Shown here piece by piece: positions 42,148 to 53,774 of a DNA stretch of 64,000 nucleotides. Below the pieces are notes generated by a model. It had not been told where the DNA came from. It worked only from the letters and a program-made list of their open reading frames with translations, and did no database searches. The translations under genes and the position numbers were made by a program. Location of the stretch: positions 1,345,001 to 1,409,000 of the forward strand of contig OY725506.1 in the NCBI GenBank assembly GCA_963281255.1. The letters are read 5' to 3'. The stretch comes from Aphrocallistes beatrix. Lineage: Eukaryota; Porifera; Hexactinellida; Sceptrulophora; Aphrocallistidae. Numbering within the stretch: the first letter of the stretch is position 1; every line of letters begins with the position of its first letter.

Positions 42148-43199
42148 AGTCGTCCTGCGTGCGCCTGGAGTTAATCAATCTAGCCTATTTTGGGAATTTG
42201 TTTACTTTTTATAAATATTGTATACAAAAGTTAGCAAATAATTTCTCATATAGATCCGAAAATGTAATATTTTAAATTTACACCCCTAAAAACCACATGT
42301 CAACAGTTGAAAGCTAGTTTCGAGCATATTTTTTAGAATTGTTTACTTTATGTATCTACTGTACACAAAAGTAAACAAATACTTTATCATAGAGCTAAAA
42401 ATCTGATATCCGAAATCTACACTCTGAAAATCCCATATCAACCGTTGGAAGCTAGTTCTAGCATATTTTCAAAATTTTTCAATGGTGTGAAAATATGTAT
42501 ATAAAGGTGTGAGGATATACACATAACCTTTTTTATTGCTATACACTATAATAAAATTAAGATATCTAACATAGGTTGTGGCTTTGAAGTATTAATAACA
42601 ATAACAATATGTTGTAGTGTCATACAATGATTTCTATTGTGAGAGTGAAGTCATATATATCGTATAGAAAAGTGTGAAAATTTGTTTTCCATTTTTTATG
42701 CAGAGGTGTTAAAATTTCGCTTAGATCTTAATACTTAATCATATCCATATCATTTGACACCTACATGCCAATTTTCATATCTTTAAGATATGTCAATTCT
42801 TCAATCAATTCGGACAAATAAAAAGTCCTAGCGTTTTAATATATAAGACAAGCGCGCTTCGCTTGCTTGGGGACACTGCCTGTCCGCAGAGTTATCAAGT
42901 GGGTGCTTGGGGATATTAGAGAAACAATACGTCGCTTTCTTGTACTCTACAAAGTATGCTGAATTGCTATTTGTCTGCAGTTACTCTAATGAAATCAAAA
43001 CTGTAGAAAATTTAGGTTCGTGATAAACAGAATTTACGTCGTATTAAGTCAACTAATCCTTAATGTAAGGTCAATTCGAATCCACAAAGTTCACATTACT
43101 AAAGATTATTATACTTGAAAAATCAACCGATTTCAGTCCATGTCGTTAACAACAATTAAAGTATGTTATATGTTATGATCCATTAATTCAATCATAAAA
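42148..43199. other. AT-rich, no gene; second module end fragment at 42850-42893
   Basis: Similar AT-rich paragraphs ('GTCAACAGTTGAAAGCTAG' at about 42300 and 'TCAACCGTTGGAAGCTAG' at about 42440) suggest an old tandem repeat, also related to 34160 and 36395. At 42850-42893 there is another reverse module end (AAGCGCGCTTCGCTTGC) with GGACACTGCCTGTCC. No coding sequence. Confidence 0.4.
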
Positions 43200-43560
43200 T
43201 AAGTTGCAACTGGACACATATTTGCAACTATTACAACGATATTGCAACTAAAAGGATAAACCAGGCAGTTGGTTATTTTACCTCTTTTGCACGAACCTTC
43301 TAGTCATAGGTTAAATTCAGAATAAATGGAAGGTACAAATCCACATAACTGAAGAGTGAGCTTGTTCATTTCATACATGGTTGGTAAAAATGCATGGAAT
43401 GTTATTATACATTCTTATACCGATTTTAATTATTGTACTAGTATCTATATTTCTCCAACTCTAGTCATTAATTTGCCAGATCATGCTTATACTAGTAGAT
43501 AAGTATTTTACCAAAAACGAAACTATAGTTGTGTAGTCCACACTTAAACGACTCTACGAC
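43200..43560 (-). repeat. CYP4-like gene upstream flank, reverse copy
   Basis: Reverse complement of the 63535-63800 flank, for example CTGAAGAGTGAGCTTGTTCA, TATACCGATTTTAATTATTG and GCAACTATTACAACGATAT. It lies before the + strand CYP4 pseudogene at 43566 but in the wrong orientation to serve it. Confidence 0.6.
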
Positions 43561-43565
43561 ATCTT

Positions 43566-44025
43566 AGTAATCTTGAACTGTATTTGCTCCACAGGTTCTG
43601 ATTTACAACTCAATGTTGATTCCAAAAAGTCCAGAATCAAGCTATTTATCCGGTGCCGAGATTATTAGAAATTGAATCGCCAAAAGGTTTGAAGGAGTGA
43701 AAATTATTTATGACACATTGTACTATCGTACCAATGCAGGCAAATCATTTCTTCAAGGTGTAAAGTTGACACAAGAATACATTCTCTCAATGATTCGGGA
43801 AAGGAAGTCAGAGTAAAAGTCAAAGATGAAGTCAAAGATGAATGGAGAATACAATCACGAGAATGACCACTACGACATGCTCGATATCCCGTTGAGGTGT
43901 CGTGATGAGGAAGGTAACGGATTGACACAGAAGGAAATAGTTGATGAACTCAACATGCTTGTATTCACAGAACACGACACTACTTCCTCAACGAGCTCCT
44001 TCATCCTCTACTACCTGGCCAAGTA
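43566..44025 (+). pseudogene. CYP4-like P450 pseudogene, middle part
   Basis: Corresponds to residues about 192-337 of the intact gene (ICSTGSDLQLN to LYYLAK). Breaks include a stop after ESRNYLSG-like text (IIRN then TGA), an extra 'AAAGTCAAAGATGAAGTC' duplication near 43818, and I-helix changes (FTEHDTT for FAGHDTT). It ends abruptly at 44025, where LINE text starts. Confidence 0.85.
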
Positions 44026-45487
<1,462 letters not shown>

Positions 45488-45564
45488 GTGCCAAGCCATA
45501 GCCTACTCTAATAATGCCTCACAGTAGACTGAAAATTATGGACTAGGGATGAAGTAGTAGGCGA

Positions 45565-46500
45565 GTGGATTAATACACGATTAGCCTAGAATCGTTAACC
45601 ATGCAGAATAGGCATTAAGAATGTATTACCAGCATATATAAACATGGTATCAAAGTATATATATCCGTTGGAAAAATTTCGATTAGTCATCACATCATTG
45701 CGCAACAGGTCATTCTAAGGACAATTTTAGCGATTTTCTAAGCTGTTTTAACCCTATTTCTAAATGGTATTAAGGTGTGATTTTTGTGTAGAACCAAGAT
45801 TAGTACGAGTTGATTTGAAAAATTTAGAATTTTTCAATGGAATGTTGTTACATTCCTGCGTTGCTATGGTAAAGCATTTTAGTCAGTTTGGGCCATTTCG
45901 TGCAAACTGTAGTAACTAGATCTTCAAATTTGATCGTGTTTGATAGGCAATGGCCTACTTCCTATTAGGTTATAATACAACTTGAACTTCAAAATTCAAC
46001 GTGTTTTGAGTTATGGGTTGATTTTAAGAATGTGACCAAAACACTAAAATGTCGCATAACTCTATAGTCTGTGAATTTAGAGTTTAAATTGTATTATTAC
46101 CTAATAGGAAGTAGCCAATTGCCTATCAAATACGATCAAATTTGAAGACCTAGTCCTTACAGTTTGCAGGATATAGCTCAAACTGATCAAAATGCTTTAC
46201 CATAGCAACGTAGGAATGTAACAACATTCCATTGAAAAATTCTAAATTTTTCAAATCAACTCGTACTAATCTGAGTTCAACACAAAAATTCTACCTTAAT
46301 AACATTTAGAAGTAGGCTTAAAACAGCTTAGAAAATTGCCAAAATCGTGCTTAAATTGACCTGTTGCGCAATGATATGATGACTGATCGAAATTTTGACA
46401 ACGGATATATGTACTTTGATGCCATGTTTATATATGCTGGTAATACATTCTTAATGCCTATCCTGCATGGTTAACGATTTTAGGCTACTCCTGTATTAAT
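45565..46500. mobile_element. Foldback element, family B, copy 4 (most complete)
   Basis: Two arms of about 400 bp (45565-45975 and 46090-46500) are near-perfect inverted copies. From the ends inward they contain GATTAGCCTAGAATCGTTAA, TATTACCAGCATATATAAAC, TTGCGCAACAGG and 'cattcctgcgttgctatgg'. The centre is about 110 bp. Non-coding. It best defines the family also seen at 6145, 18613 and 24655. Confidence 0.75.
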
Positions 46501-46535
46501 CCATTCGGCTATTACCGCATCTTTGGTTATTTTAC

Positions 46536-47306
46536 TGTGAGGCTGTAGAGACTTTAGACAGTAGTGTTAGCAAAGGTGGGCACAGTTAATCGAAAAGTTA
46601 ACTTCGTTAATCGTTAATCCGTTAACCAAAAAGTTAACTTCGTTAACCGTTAATTCGTTAAGAATGTAACGGAAGTTAACGATAAACCGTTAACGTTAAA
46701 TTATATATTACAGACAACAGCAAAATCAGTTTTTACAAAATAAAAACACCTAAAAAGTGGTAAAACTATAAAGTGAGCCTTTATTGTTGTTGTTTTTTAG
46801 CTAAAATATCTCCTAACACAACTTTGATATGGTGTATTTTGCGAATAATGAGGGAGACCCTGAGACCCTTCATGAAAATCAACATGTTGAGGTTTTCATC
46901 AGACAAAAATGATCTCTTGTCCTTCAAGATGCCCTTCATATTTATGTTAACGGACTTGTAACGGAAGTTATAAAATGTAACGGAAGTTAATTAGTCCGTT
47001 AATGATTTTAAAGTTAACTTAAAAGTTAAATCGTTTATGAAAAATTTAACTTCGTTAATTAACGATTAATAACGGATTAACGGTTTAGTGCCCAGCTCTG
47101 AGTGTTAGACCTTATCACTACCTGCGTGGTTTCCGTAGCTTAGTACCACCCATGGTGTTAGTCATAATAGGACTTCACTGACTCTACTGACATATTTATA
47201 GGGCAAGCTACGCTTGTGATTATTGTATGCATATCTTAATCGGTTTATTACAAACACTTAGAAAACTAAATACCGTTTGTATTGCTTTCTACCCAAATAT
47301 ATTACA
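46536..47306 (+). repeat. Probable 5' LTR of a Ty3/gypsy element, interrupted by a hAT element
   Basis: Begins TGTGAGGCTGTAG and ends AATATATTACA, directly before GTGGCGACGAAGAT, the type of primer-binding site found in many Ty3/gypsy elements. Removing the 530-bp hAT insertion and one 8-bp duplicate leaves about 233 bp. No matching 3' LTR exists because the element is truncated near 52135, so the left edge is inferred. Confidence 0.55.
46571..47100. mobile_element. Non-autonomous hAT-type element, 530 bp
   Basis: Perfect 8-bp target duplication AGTGTTAG (46563-46570 and 47101-47108). Terminal inverted repeats CAAAGGTGGGCAC and CAGAGCTGGGCAC. Sub-terminal regions are packed with GTTAACTTCGTTAATC-type repeats. 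The interior has no transposase. Confidence 0.88.
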
Positions 47307-47571
47307 GTGGCGACGAAGATATAAATGGCATCCAGGCACGGGGTCATTAGCGAATATGAGGCCAGTAAAGAAGACTGGACCTCATACACTGAAAGGCTTC
47401 AGCAGCATTTTGCGGCTAACGAGATCGTTTCTGAGGATAAACAGAGGGCGATCCTCATTAGCGTGTGTGGCGCGGAGACGTACCAACTCCTGAGGAGCTT
47501 GCTCGCTCCTGTCAAACCGGCCGAGAAGACCTTCGTGCAGCTGGTTGAACTAATGAAGAATCACCTACAGC

Positions 47572-48750
47572 TAGTGATCGATCGGGATAAGATTTTCTGC
47601 CGGGACGGGATTTTGCCGGGATTAGTACATAAACGTACGTAATAAACAAGTATATACTAGTATGATGATCTAAACGCCACTAGGAGCACGGCGTACTCTT
47701 CGGGAAAAGTTTTGGCACCCACCTAGCAGCAACACGGCTCATTCTCAAGTCCTCGGATAGAATGCGATGGATGGTAGTTTTGGGTATACCCAGGGTTTCT
47801 TCTAACTGCCTCACAGTAAAACGTCTATCTATATCAATTGTACGGGAGACCAGGTCGATATTCCCCTGGTATCCCGTGGATATTGGACGGCCCGGGTGTC
47901 CGTAGTCATCAGCCGTATTCCAGCCATCTTCAAAACGTTCAATCCACAAGTAAACAGTGGATTTGGAAGGGCAATCGTCCCCGTAAACTTCTCGCATTTC
48001 ACGAAGAATCTCTTTACCCGACTTCCCTTGTTTCCAGAGAAACCACATAACACTACGCTTCCCTTTCACCGATTTTTCCATGGTAGTTAAAAACTGAAAA
48101 TGTATTAATCAAGAATTATTTAGAAGTCACTTCAATCTAGTAGAATTCGATATGCCTATAGTAGCATAATACATTCTAGTTATAGAATTAGCACTAAGAC
48201 TATAGCAGTATAGTAAATTGAAACTTCTATATTCAACAGTCCTAAGAATTATGGGACTGTTAATACTAAGAATTATGGGACTGTTAATACTATTAATACG
48301 ATGATGATGATGATGACACTATATTCGATTATCTACATTGCAATGTATTGGTATGTATACTCGTATAATTGTCAATAAAATGTTTTGGTTTAACACGTAA
48401 CTATTGATTCAACAAGTAGTGAACTATTGATGTTATGAATTGACCGTATTTCTGAGGTTAAAGGTAGCCGGTAGGATTTCGTCCTAAAAGAATGGTCGGA
48501 ATTCGGAATAGCGGGGTGTCCAGAATTCTGAAATAAATTAATGTTAATGTCTATAGTGTATAATAAATACGTTTAACCATAAATTACATGAATAGAATAT
48601 TAATTCATTCTGAGTTCCACTACATAAAGGTTTTAAAATTCCCGCTAGATCCCGGGAAATTTAGGCGATCCCGGCAATAACCGGGATTCCGGCAAAATAG
48701 CCAAATCCCGGCAAAACTGGGAATTAACCGGGATTCCCGGTCGATCCCTA
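47572..48750. mobile_element. hAT-type element carrying a mariner-like fragment
   Basis: Perfect 8-bp target duplication CCTACAGC (47564-47571 and 48751-48758). Terminal inverted repeats TAGTGATCGATCGGGA on the left and TAGGGATCGACCGGGA read inward from the right. Both ends are rich in CCGGGATT text. It carries the N-terminal part of a mariner-type transposase on the minus strand and no hAT transposase. 48082-48720 is AT-rich and non-coding. Confidence 0.88.
47680..48081 (-). pseudogene. Mariner-type transposase N-terminal fragment
   Basis: 133 residues from a true ATG (MEKSVKGKRSVMWFLWKQGK). The first helix-turn-helix is like those of Mos/Hsmar-type mariners (KSTVYLWIERFEDG), followed by a GRP hinge (GHPGRPIS) and the second helix-turn-helix (TVRQLEETLGIPKTTIHRIL, then RMSRVAARWVPK). 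It stops just after the DNA-binding domain; the catalytic DDE/D core is absent. It could still make a DNA-binding protein, or simply be a truncated relic. Confidence 0.75.
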
Positions 48751-49294
48751 CCTACAGCCTACGCCTTCAGTTATTGTGGAGAGGTTTACGTTCCACTCTC
48801 GGTCTCGCAGGGACTGTGAGGCAGTTGCGGTCTACGTTGCTGAGCTAAGGAAGCTGTCCGAGCATTGTGGCTTCGGGGATTCGCTAAATGATATGCTCCG
48901 TGACCGTCTTGTGTGTGGTATTAGCGACAGTGGTATCCAACGCCGTTTGCTTTCCGAGCCAGATTTGACGTTTAAGAAGGCATTCGACCTAGCTCAAGCA
49001 GCAGAATCCGCGGAGCGTAATGTCCATGATTTGCAAAGTTCAAAGGTGAGCTCAGAGAAGCTTTACCTCGTGAAAAGTACGTCCGAGAGGAGTCAGGCTT
49101 TGGTATGCTATCGTTGTGGCGCAGGCCATCGCGGGGCTGAATGTCGCTACAAAGATGCTACCTGTTACAAGTGTGGGAAGCAAGGACACCTATCCAAAGT
49201 CTGTCGGAGCAAGCCGAAGAGCGTCGTTTCTACACCCTCGCCAGAAAGATACGCATCAGATACAGTCTCAAGATACACACCAGGTTCAGCCTGA

Positions 49295-49620
49295 CGAGGC
49301 CAGTGGGGATATGGAGAGTGGAGAATATAACTTGTTCAATGTGAAGGACCGGAACAATCATCCTATGCAGGTGACAGCAACGATCAATGGAGCAAACCTA
49401 TTGTTAGAAGTGGACACGGGAGCGACTTTGTCAATAATTAGTCAAAACACTTACGAAACGTTATTGGCCGATGGAAAACCCCCATTGCTACAACCCTCTG
49501 GAGCCCGACTGAGGACCTATACTGGCGAAGAGATCAAGGTAATGGGCAATCTTGAAGTAGATGTAAAACTTAACGGGCAAGAAGAAAGGTTGAACTTGCT
49601 AGTGTAGAAGGAAATGGCTC
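49295..49620 (+). pseudogene. Ty3/gypsy aspartic protease region
   Basis: In the frame overlapping the end of gag from about 49270, the text LLLEVDTGATLSIIS holds the DTGA active site of a retroviral-type aspartic protease, followed by YTGEEIKVMGNLEVDV. A TAG at 49605-49607 separates it from the reverse transcriptase, which lies in another frame, so the pol gene is broken here. Confidence 0.85.
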
Positions 49621-49657
49621 CAGCCTGCATGGACGTGATTGGCTAAGGAGGATAGAA

Positions 49658-51267
49658 TTGAATTGGTCCCAGCTTCATCAGATTCGCACCTCGAGTGAGC
49701 TGACGAGGATTTTGGATTTTTACTCGCCTCTATTCCAAGATGAACTTGGTTGTGTGGAGGATATTCGCGCAAAGTTTGTGTCGATCCCAACGCTCTTCCA
49801 AAATTTTTTCGCCCTAGGGTGGTACCGTTTGCCTTACGTGGGAGAGTGGAGAAGGAGCTTGATCGGCTACAGAGTCAGGGCGTCATTGAGCCTGTACGAT
49901 TTGCGGAGTGGGCAGCGCCAATAGTACCCAATGTTAAAGGGGACGGATCGGTACGTATCTGTGGGGACTATAAAGTAACCGCAAATGCCTTTGCATTAGT
50001 AGATACTTATCCGCTACCACGGATTGATGACCTTCTAGCGTCGTTATCGGGAGGCAAGTCATTTACCAAGCTGGATTTAGCCCACGCCTACTTGCAAATT
50101 CCCTTAGAAGAACGGTCGAAGAAATACACTACCATAAACACACAGAGGGGGCTATTCCAATACAATCGCCTTCCGTTTGGGTTATCGGCCGCACCAGCGA
50201 TTTTCCAGAGGACTATGGAGAGCATCCTACGAGGGCTCCCACGCGTTTGTATTTACCTTGACGATATACTTATAACGGGCGTTAATGAAGAAGATCACCT
50301 TCACAACCTTAAGGCAGTGCTATCGCGTCTCAAACAAGCTGGTTTTCGTCTCAAACGACACAAGTGTGCATTTCTACTCCCATCAATTGAATATCTGGGA
50401 CATGTCATTGATGCTGAAGGCCTCAGACCAAGTGGCAAGAAGACTCAAGCAATACAGAACGCGCCCACCCCAAAGACCACCTCTGAATTACGGTCATTCC
50501 TAGGGCTTATGAATTATTATGGGAAGTTCATTCCCAATCTCTCAACCTTGATGGCTTCATTACACTGGTTGTTACAGAAACATGTCAAGTGGGATTGGGG
50601 TAGAGCCCAGGAGAACGCCTTCCGGAAGGCAAAGGGGGTGCTATCATCATCCCAGATACTCGTTCACTTTCAGCCCGATAAAGACCTCGTTGTCATCTGT
50701 GACGCGTCACCATATGGAGTTGGAGCCGTACTGTCGCATGTTTTAGATGGCACAGAGAGGCCTATCTATTACGCTTCGCGCTCACTTGCCATCGCGGAGA
50801 AGAAATACTCACAGCTCGATAAGGAGGGTTTAGCAATTATCTTTGCGGTTAAAAGATTTCACCAATTTCTTTATGGACGCCCCTTCTTGATCAAGTCTGA
50901 CCACAAGCCACTACAATACATCTTTGGACACACGCATCCAGTCCCACCTTTAGCATCTGCAAGACTACAGAGATGGGCCCTTATTCTTGGCGCATACGAT
51001 TACAAGATTGTGTACAGACCTGGTGGGGAAATTGGCAATGCAGATGGCTTGAGTCGTCTACCCCTACCTAATTACCCGACGGATATTCCTGTTCCTGGGG
51101 AAACGATACTACTCATGAGGAGCCTCGAGCTATCAGAAATTACTGCGGAGCGAATTAGCCAGTGGACCAGCCGCAATCCATTGTTATCTCGGATTCGCCG
51201 ATTCTTGCATCTCGGGTGGCCACATTTGACGGACGAGGAGACTACCTTTCCGTCGCAGAAAGGATGA
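49658..51267 (+). pseudogene. pol: Ty3/gypsy reverse transcriptase and RNase H
   Basis: A linker in one frame (SSELTRILDFYSPLFQDELG) is followed after a frameshift near 49790 by a long open frame. RT motifs: DTYPLPRIDDLLASL, FTKLDLAHAYLQIPL, FQYNRLPFGLSAAPAIFQ, the catalytic YLDDILITG (near 50256) and ELRSFLGLMNYYGKFIPN. RNase H motifs: VICDASPYGVGAVLSH, YSQLDKEGLAIIFAVKRF and KSDHKPL, then ADGLSRLPL. The frame ends at 51267 and integrase continues in another frame. Little sequence decay suggests a fairly young but dead copy. Confidence 0.9.
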
Positions 51268-52135
51268 GTTAAGCGTGCAAGATGGATGTATTATGTGGGG
51301 GACTCGTGTCGTGATACCAAAGAAAGGCCAAGAATTGGTTCTTGAATTGCTCCATGAAGCACATCCAGGGATATCGCGCATGAAAAGCTTGGCACGAAGT
51401 TTCGTATGGTGGCCTGGAATGGATCAACAGCTTGAAACGGAAGTTAAGTCATGCGAGCCTTGTCAGTTATCAAGACATTCGCCTCCTAAGGCGCCATTAC
51501 ATCCTTGGGAGTGGCCTGATCGTCCATGGTCGCGTATCCACATTGATTTTGCTGGTCCATTCATGGGGAAGATGTTCCTTATAGTAGTGGATGCCCACTC
51601 GAAATGGATGGAGGTATCAATAGTACATTCGGCGACTTCGAATTCTACTCTCGAAAAACTGAGAGCCTTATTTGCAACGCATGGATTACCTGAGATAATC
51701 GTGTCAGATAACGGAACTGCGTTCACTAGTGCAGAATTTCAGGAGTTTACGAGGAAGAATGGTATTCGTCATATCAGAACTGCTCCATACCACCCCTCTT
51801 CCAATGGCCAAGTCGAGAGGGCGGTACAGACGTTTAAAGACAGTATGAAAAGAACTTCTACAGAATCGCTGGAAACAAGAATATCTAGATTCTTATTCCA
51901 CTACCATATTACCCTCCATTCAACCACGGGAATAACTCCAGCTGAACTGCTTATGGGAAGGCAGCTCAGATCGCACTTCAGTCGCCTTATCCCTGATCTT
52001 TCAGCTCGAATAGGAGTTAAACAACAAGTACAGAAGGAAAGGTACGACTGTGTAGCTAAGCAGAGGGATCTCACGATTGGCTCACGCGTCTTCGTGCGCA
52101 ATTTCGACGAGAGTCTGGAACTGGAGTTGAATTTA
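51268..52135 (+). pseudogene. Ty3/gypsy integrase, C-terminally truncated
   Basis: An HHCC zinc-binding segment (LLHEAHPGISRMKSLARS to CEPCQLSRH) is followed by the DDE core: D in RIHIDFAGP, D in IIVSDNGTAF and E in SNGQVERAVQ. The tail (RVFVRNFDESLELEL) breaks off near 52135, and no 3' LTR follows; a hairpin-ended module begins at 52203. The frame is offset from the reverse transcriptase, so this element cannot make a whole Pol protein. Confidence 0.88.
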
Positions 52136-52202
52136 ATTTGGTCATTTTCTGTTTAGAATTTTTCTAGGGGAATTTGAGGTGTAGATTTCAATATTAGAGT
52201 TA

Positions 52203-52697
52203 CAAGCGCGCTTCGCTTGCTTGCGTTGCGCGGCTGGCGGACACTTTGTGTCCGCCGGGGGCTCCCTTCGGTCGCCTGGAGTCACACTGGTTAATTATAA
52301 GGGAGATAACATCTCTAAATACGTCTGTCCTACTGTTATAATCTATATCGCACGATAAATCACCAAAATTATCAATTTTTAAAATTTTGATGAATAATGA
52401 TGACGTCATAACAAAGTGATGAGTCATCATTTTTTGATGATAGTTGCATCATTTGTGAGGTATGTTAGTATACAGATTCTATTAAAATTTCAGCTTTCTA
52501 TCTCCTATAATGGCTGAGTTATGCTCTAATAACTGTATTGCTTAACTTTTTAAAATGTGACAATGACGTCATAATTCCATGATGAGTCAACATTTTGCTC
52601 TGAGCTCAGAACTTACTGGAGCCATAGCCAAAATACTCCCACATGCCAAAAATCAGCCTTCTACGCCCGGAAGTTTCTTCAATCAATTCGTTACAGA
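52203..52697 (-). repeat. Hairpin-ended module, reverse copy
   Basis: Begins with the reversed 3' end (AAGCGCGCTTCGCTTGC and the GGCGGACAC hairpin) and runs to GCAGTTTCTTC-like text and GTTACAGATATAGATATATA. It meets the + strand copy at 52711 head to head. Confidence 0.8.
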
Positions 52698-52710
52698 TAT
52701 AGATATATAT

Positions 52711-52920
52711 CCTTACTATTAAAACTCGATTAATCTACGTATATGTGCGTGTGTATATACAGTCGACTCCGCTTAATAGGGCCACTGTTTAATCGGGTCA
52801 GCCGCTTAATCGGGCCACTTTTGGAAGGACCGGAATAGCTCTCGCACATAGAAGCTAATACAAAATATTTTCGGTTAATAAATGTCCTCTGACCGATGTG
52901 GCCCTATTAAGCGGAGTCGA

Positions 52921-52962
<42 letters not shown>

Positions 52963-53454
52963 GTAACGAATTGATTGAAGAAACTGCCAGGCGTAGAAGG
53001 CTGATTTTTGGCATGTGGGAGTCTTTTGGCTATGGCTCCAGTAATCTGAGCTCAGAGCAAAATGTCGACTCATCATGGAATTATGATGTCATTGTCACAT
53101 TTTTAAAAGTTAAGCAACACAGTTATTTGAGCATAACTCAGCCATTATAGGAGATAGAAGGCTAAAACTTTAATAGAATATGTATACTAACATATCTAAC
53201 ATATGATGCAACTATCAATAAAAAATGATGACTCATCACTTTGTTATGACGTCATCATTACGCATCAAAAAATTTTTAAATTGACAAATTTGGAGATTTT
53301 TCGAGTAATATCGATTATAACAGTAGGACAGACATATTTAGAGATGCTATCTCCCTTATAATTAACCAATGTGACCCCAGGCGATCGAAGGGAGCCTCCG
53401 ACGGACACAAAGTGTCCGCCAGCCGCGAAGCGCAAGCAAGCGAAGCGCGTTTGT
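52711..53454 (+). repeat. Hairpin-ended module, forward copy with a MITE inside
   Basis: Starts CCTTACTATTAAAACTCGAT. A 164-bp MITE (52760-52923) and an (AT)n run follow, then the module body resumes at about 52962 and ends at GCGAAGCGCGTTTG. An (AAAT)n microsatellite follows directly at 53455-53493, and a reversed start fragment of the module lies at 53496-53523. Confidence 0.8.
52760..52923. mobile_element. TA-flanked MITE (pogo-like), 164 bp
   Basis: TA on both sides (52758-52759 and 52924-52925). Terminal inverted repeats are perfect at least through CAGTCGACTCCGCTTAAT and continue to AGGGCCAC. Non-coding. A shorter relative is at 56690-56773. Confidence 0.85.
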
Positions 53455-53457
53455 ATA

Positions 53458-53492
<35 letters not shown>

Positions 53493-53493
53493 A
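53455..53493. repeat. (AAAT)n microsatellite
   Basis: About nine AAAT copies directly after the GCGCGTTTG end of a module. Confidence 0.9.
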
Positions 53494-53774
53494 TATACAT
53501 TAATCGAGTTTTAATAGTAAGGATTAAAAATGTTACCGTTTGAGTTGATTGCATACGAATGCTTTTGACCAGTTTCTGCTCTTTCTAAAATGTCCATATG
53601 TTCCAGACTTTCCTTTTTAAGCAACTTGATACCTTTTTTCCCTATTTGCAGCCGAATACATCAACCAACCAGATAATATAGAACCACAATTTGGAGATTA
53701 GAAAAGTTCGATTGTGTGCACACAATAATATTAATATTGATTGTTAACGATAAATATTGTTTGCATTTATTTTA

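Larger units (their letters stand above)
47325..49294 (+). pseudogene. gag: Ty3/gypsy gag, split by a hAT insertion
   Basis: Structural protein that would package retrotransposon RNA. The ATG at 47325 starts MASRHGVISEYEASKEDW. The capsid-like part breaks at 47571 and resumes at 48759, and the tail has two CCHC zinc knuckles (CYRCGAGHRGAEC and CYKCGKQGHLSKVC, about 49110-49205). The insert plus one 8-bp duplicate is 1187 bp; subtracting this gives 783 bp, an exact multiple of three, so the coding frame was intact when the insertion happened. It is inactive now. Confidence 0.85.

Noticed and set aside
46536..52135. Active retrotransposon or endogenous retrovirus
   Set aside because: Frames are shifted between protease, reverse transcriptase and integrase, gag is interrupted, the 3' LTR is missing and no envelope gene is present.
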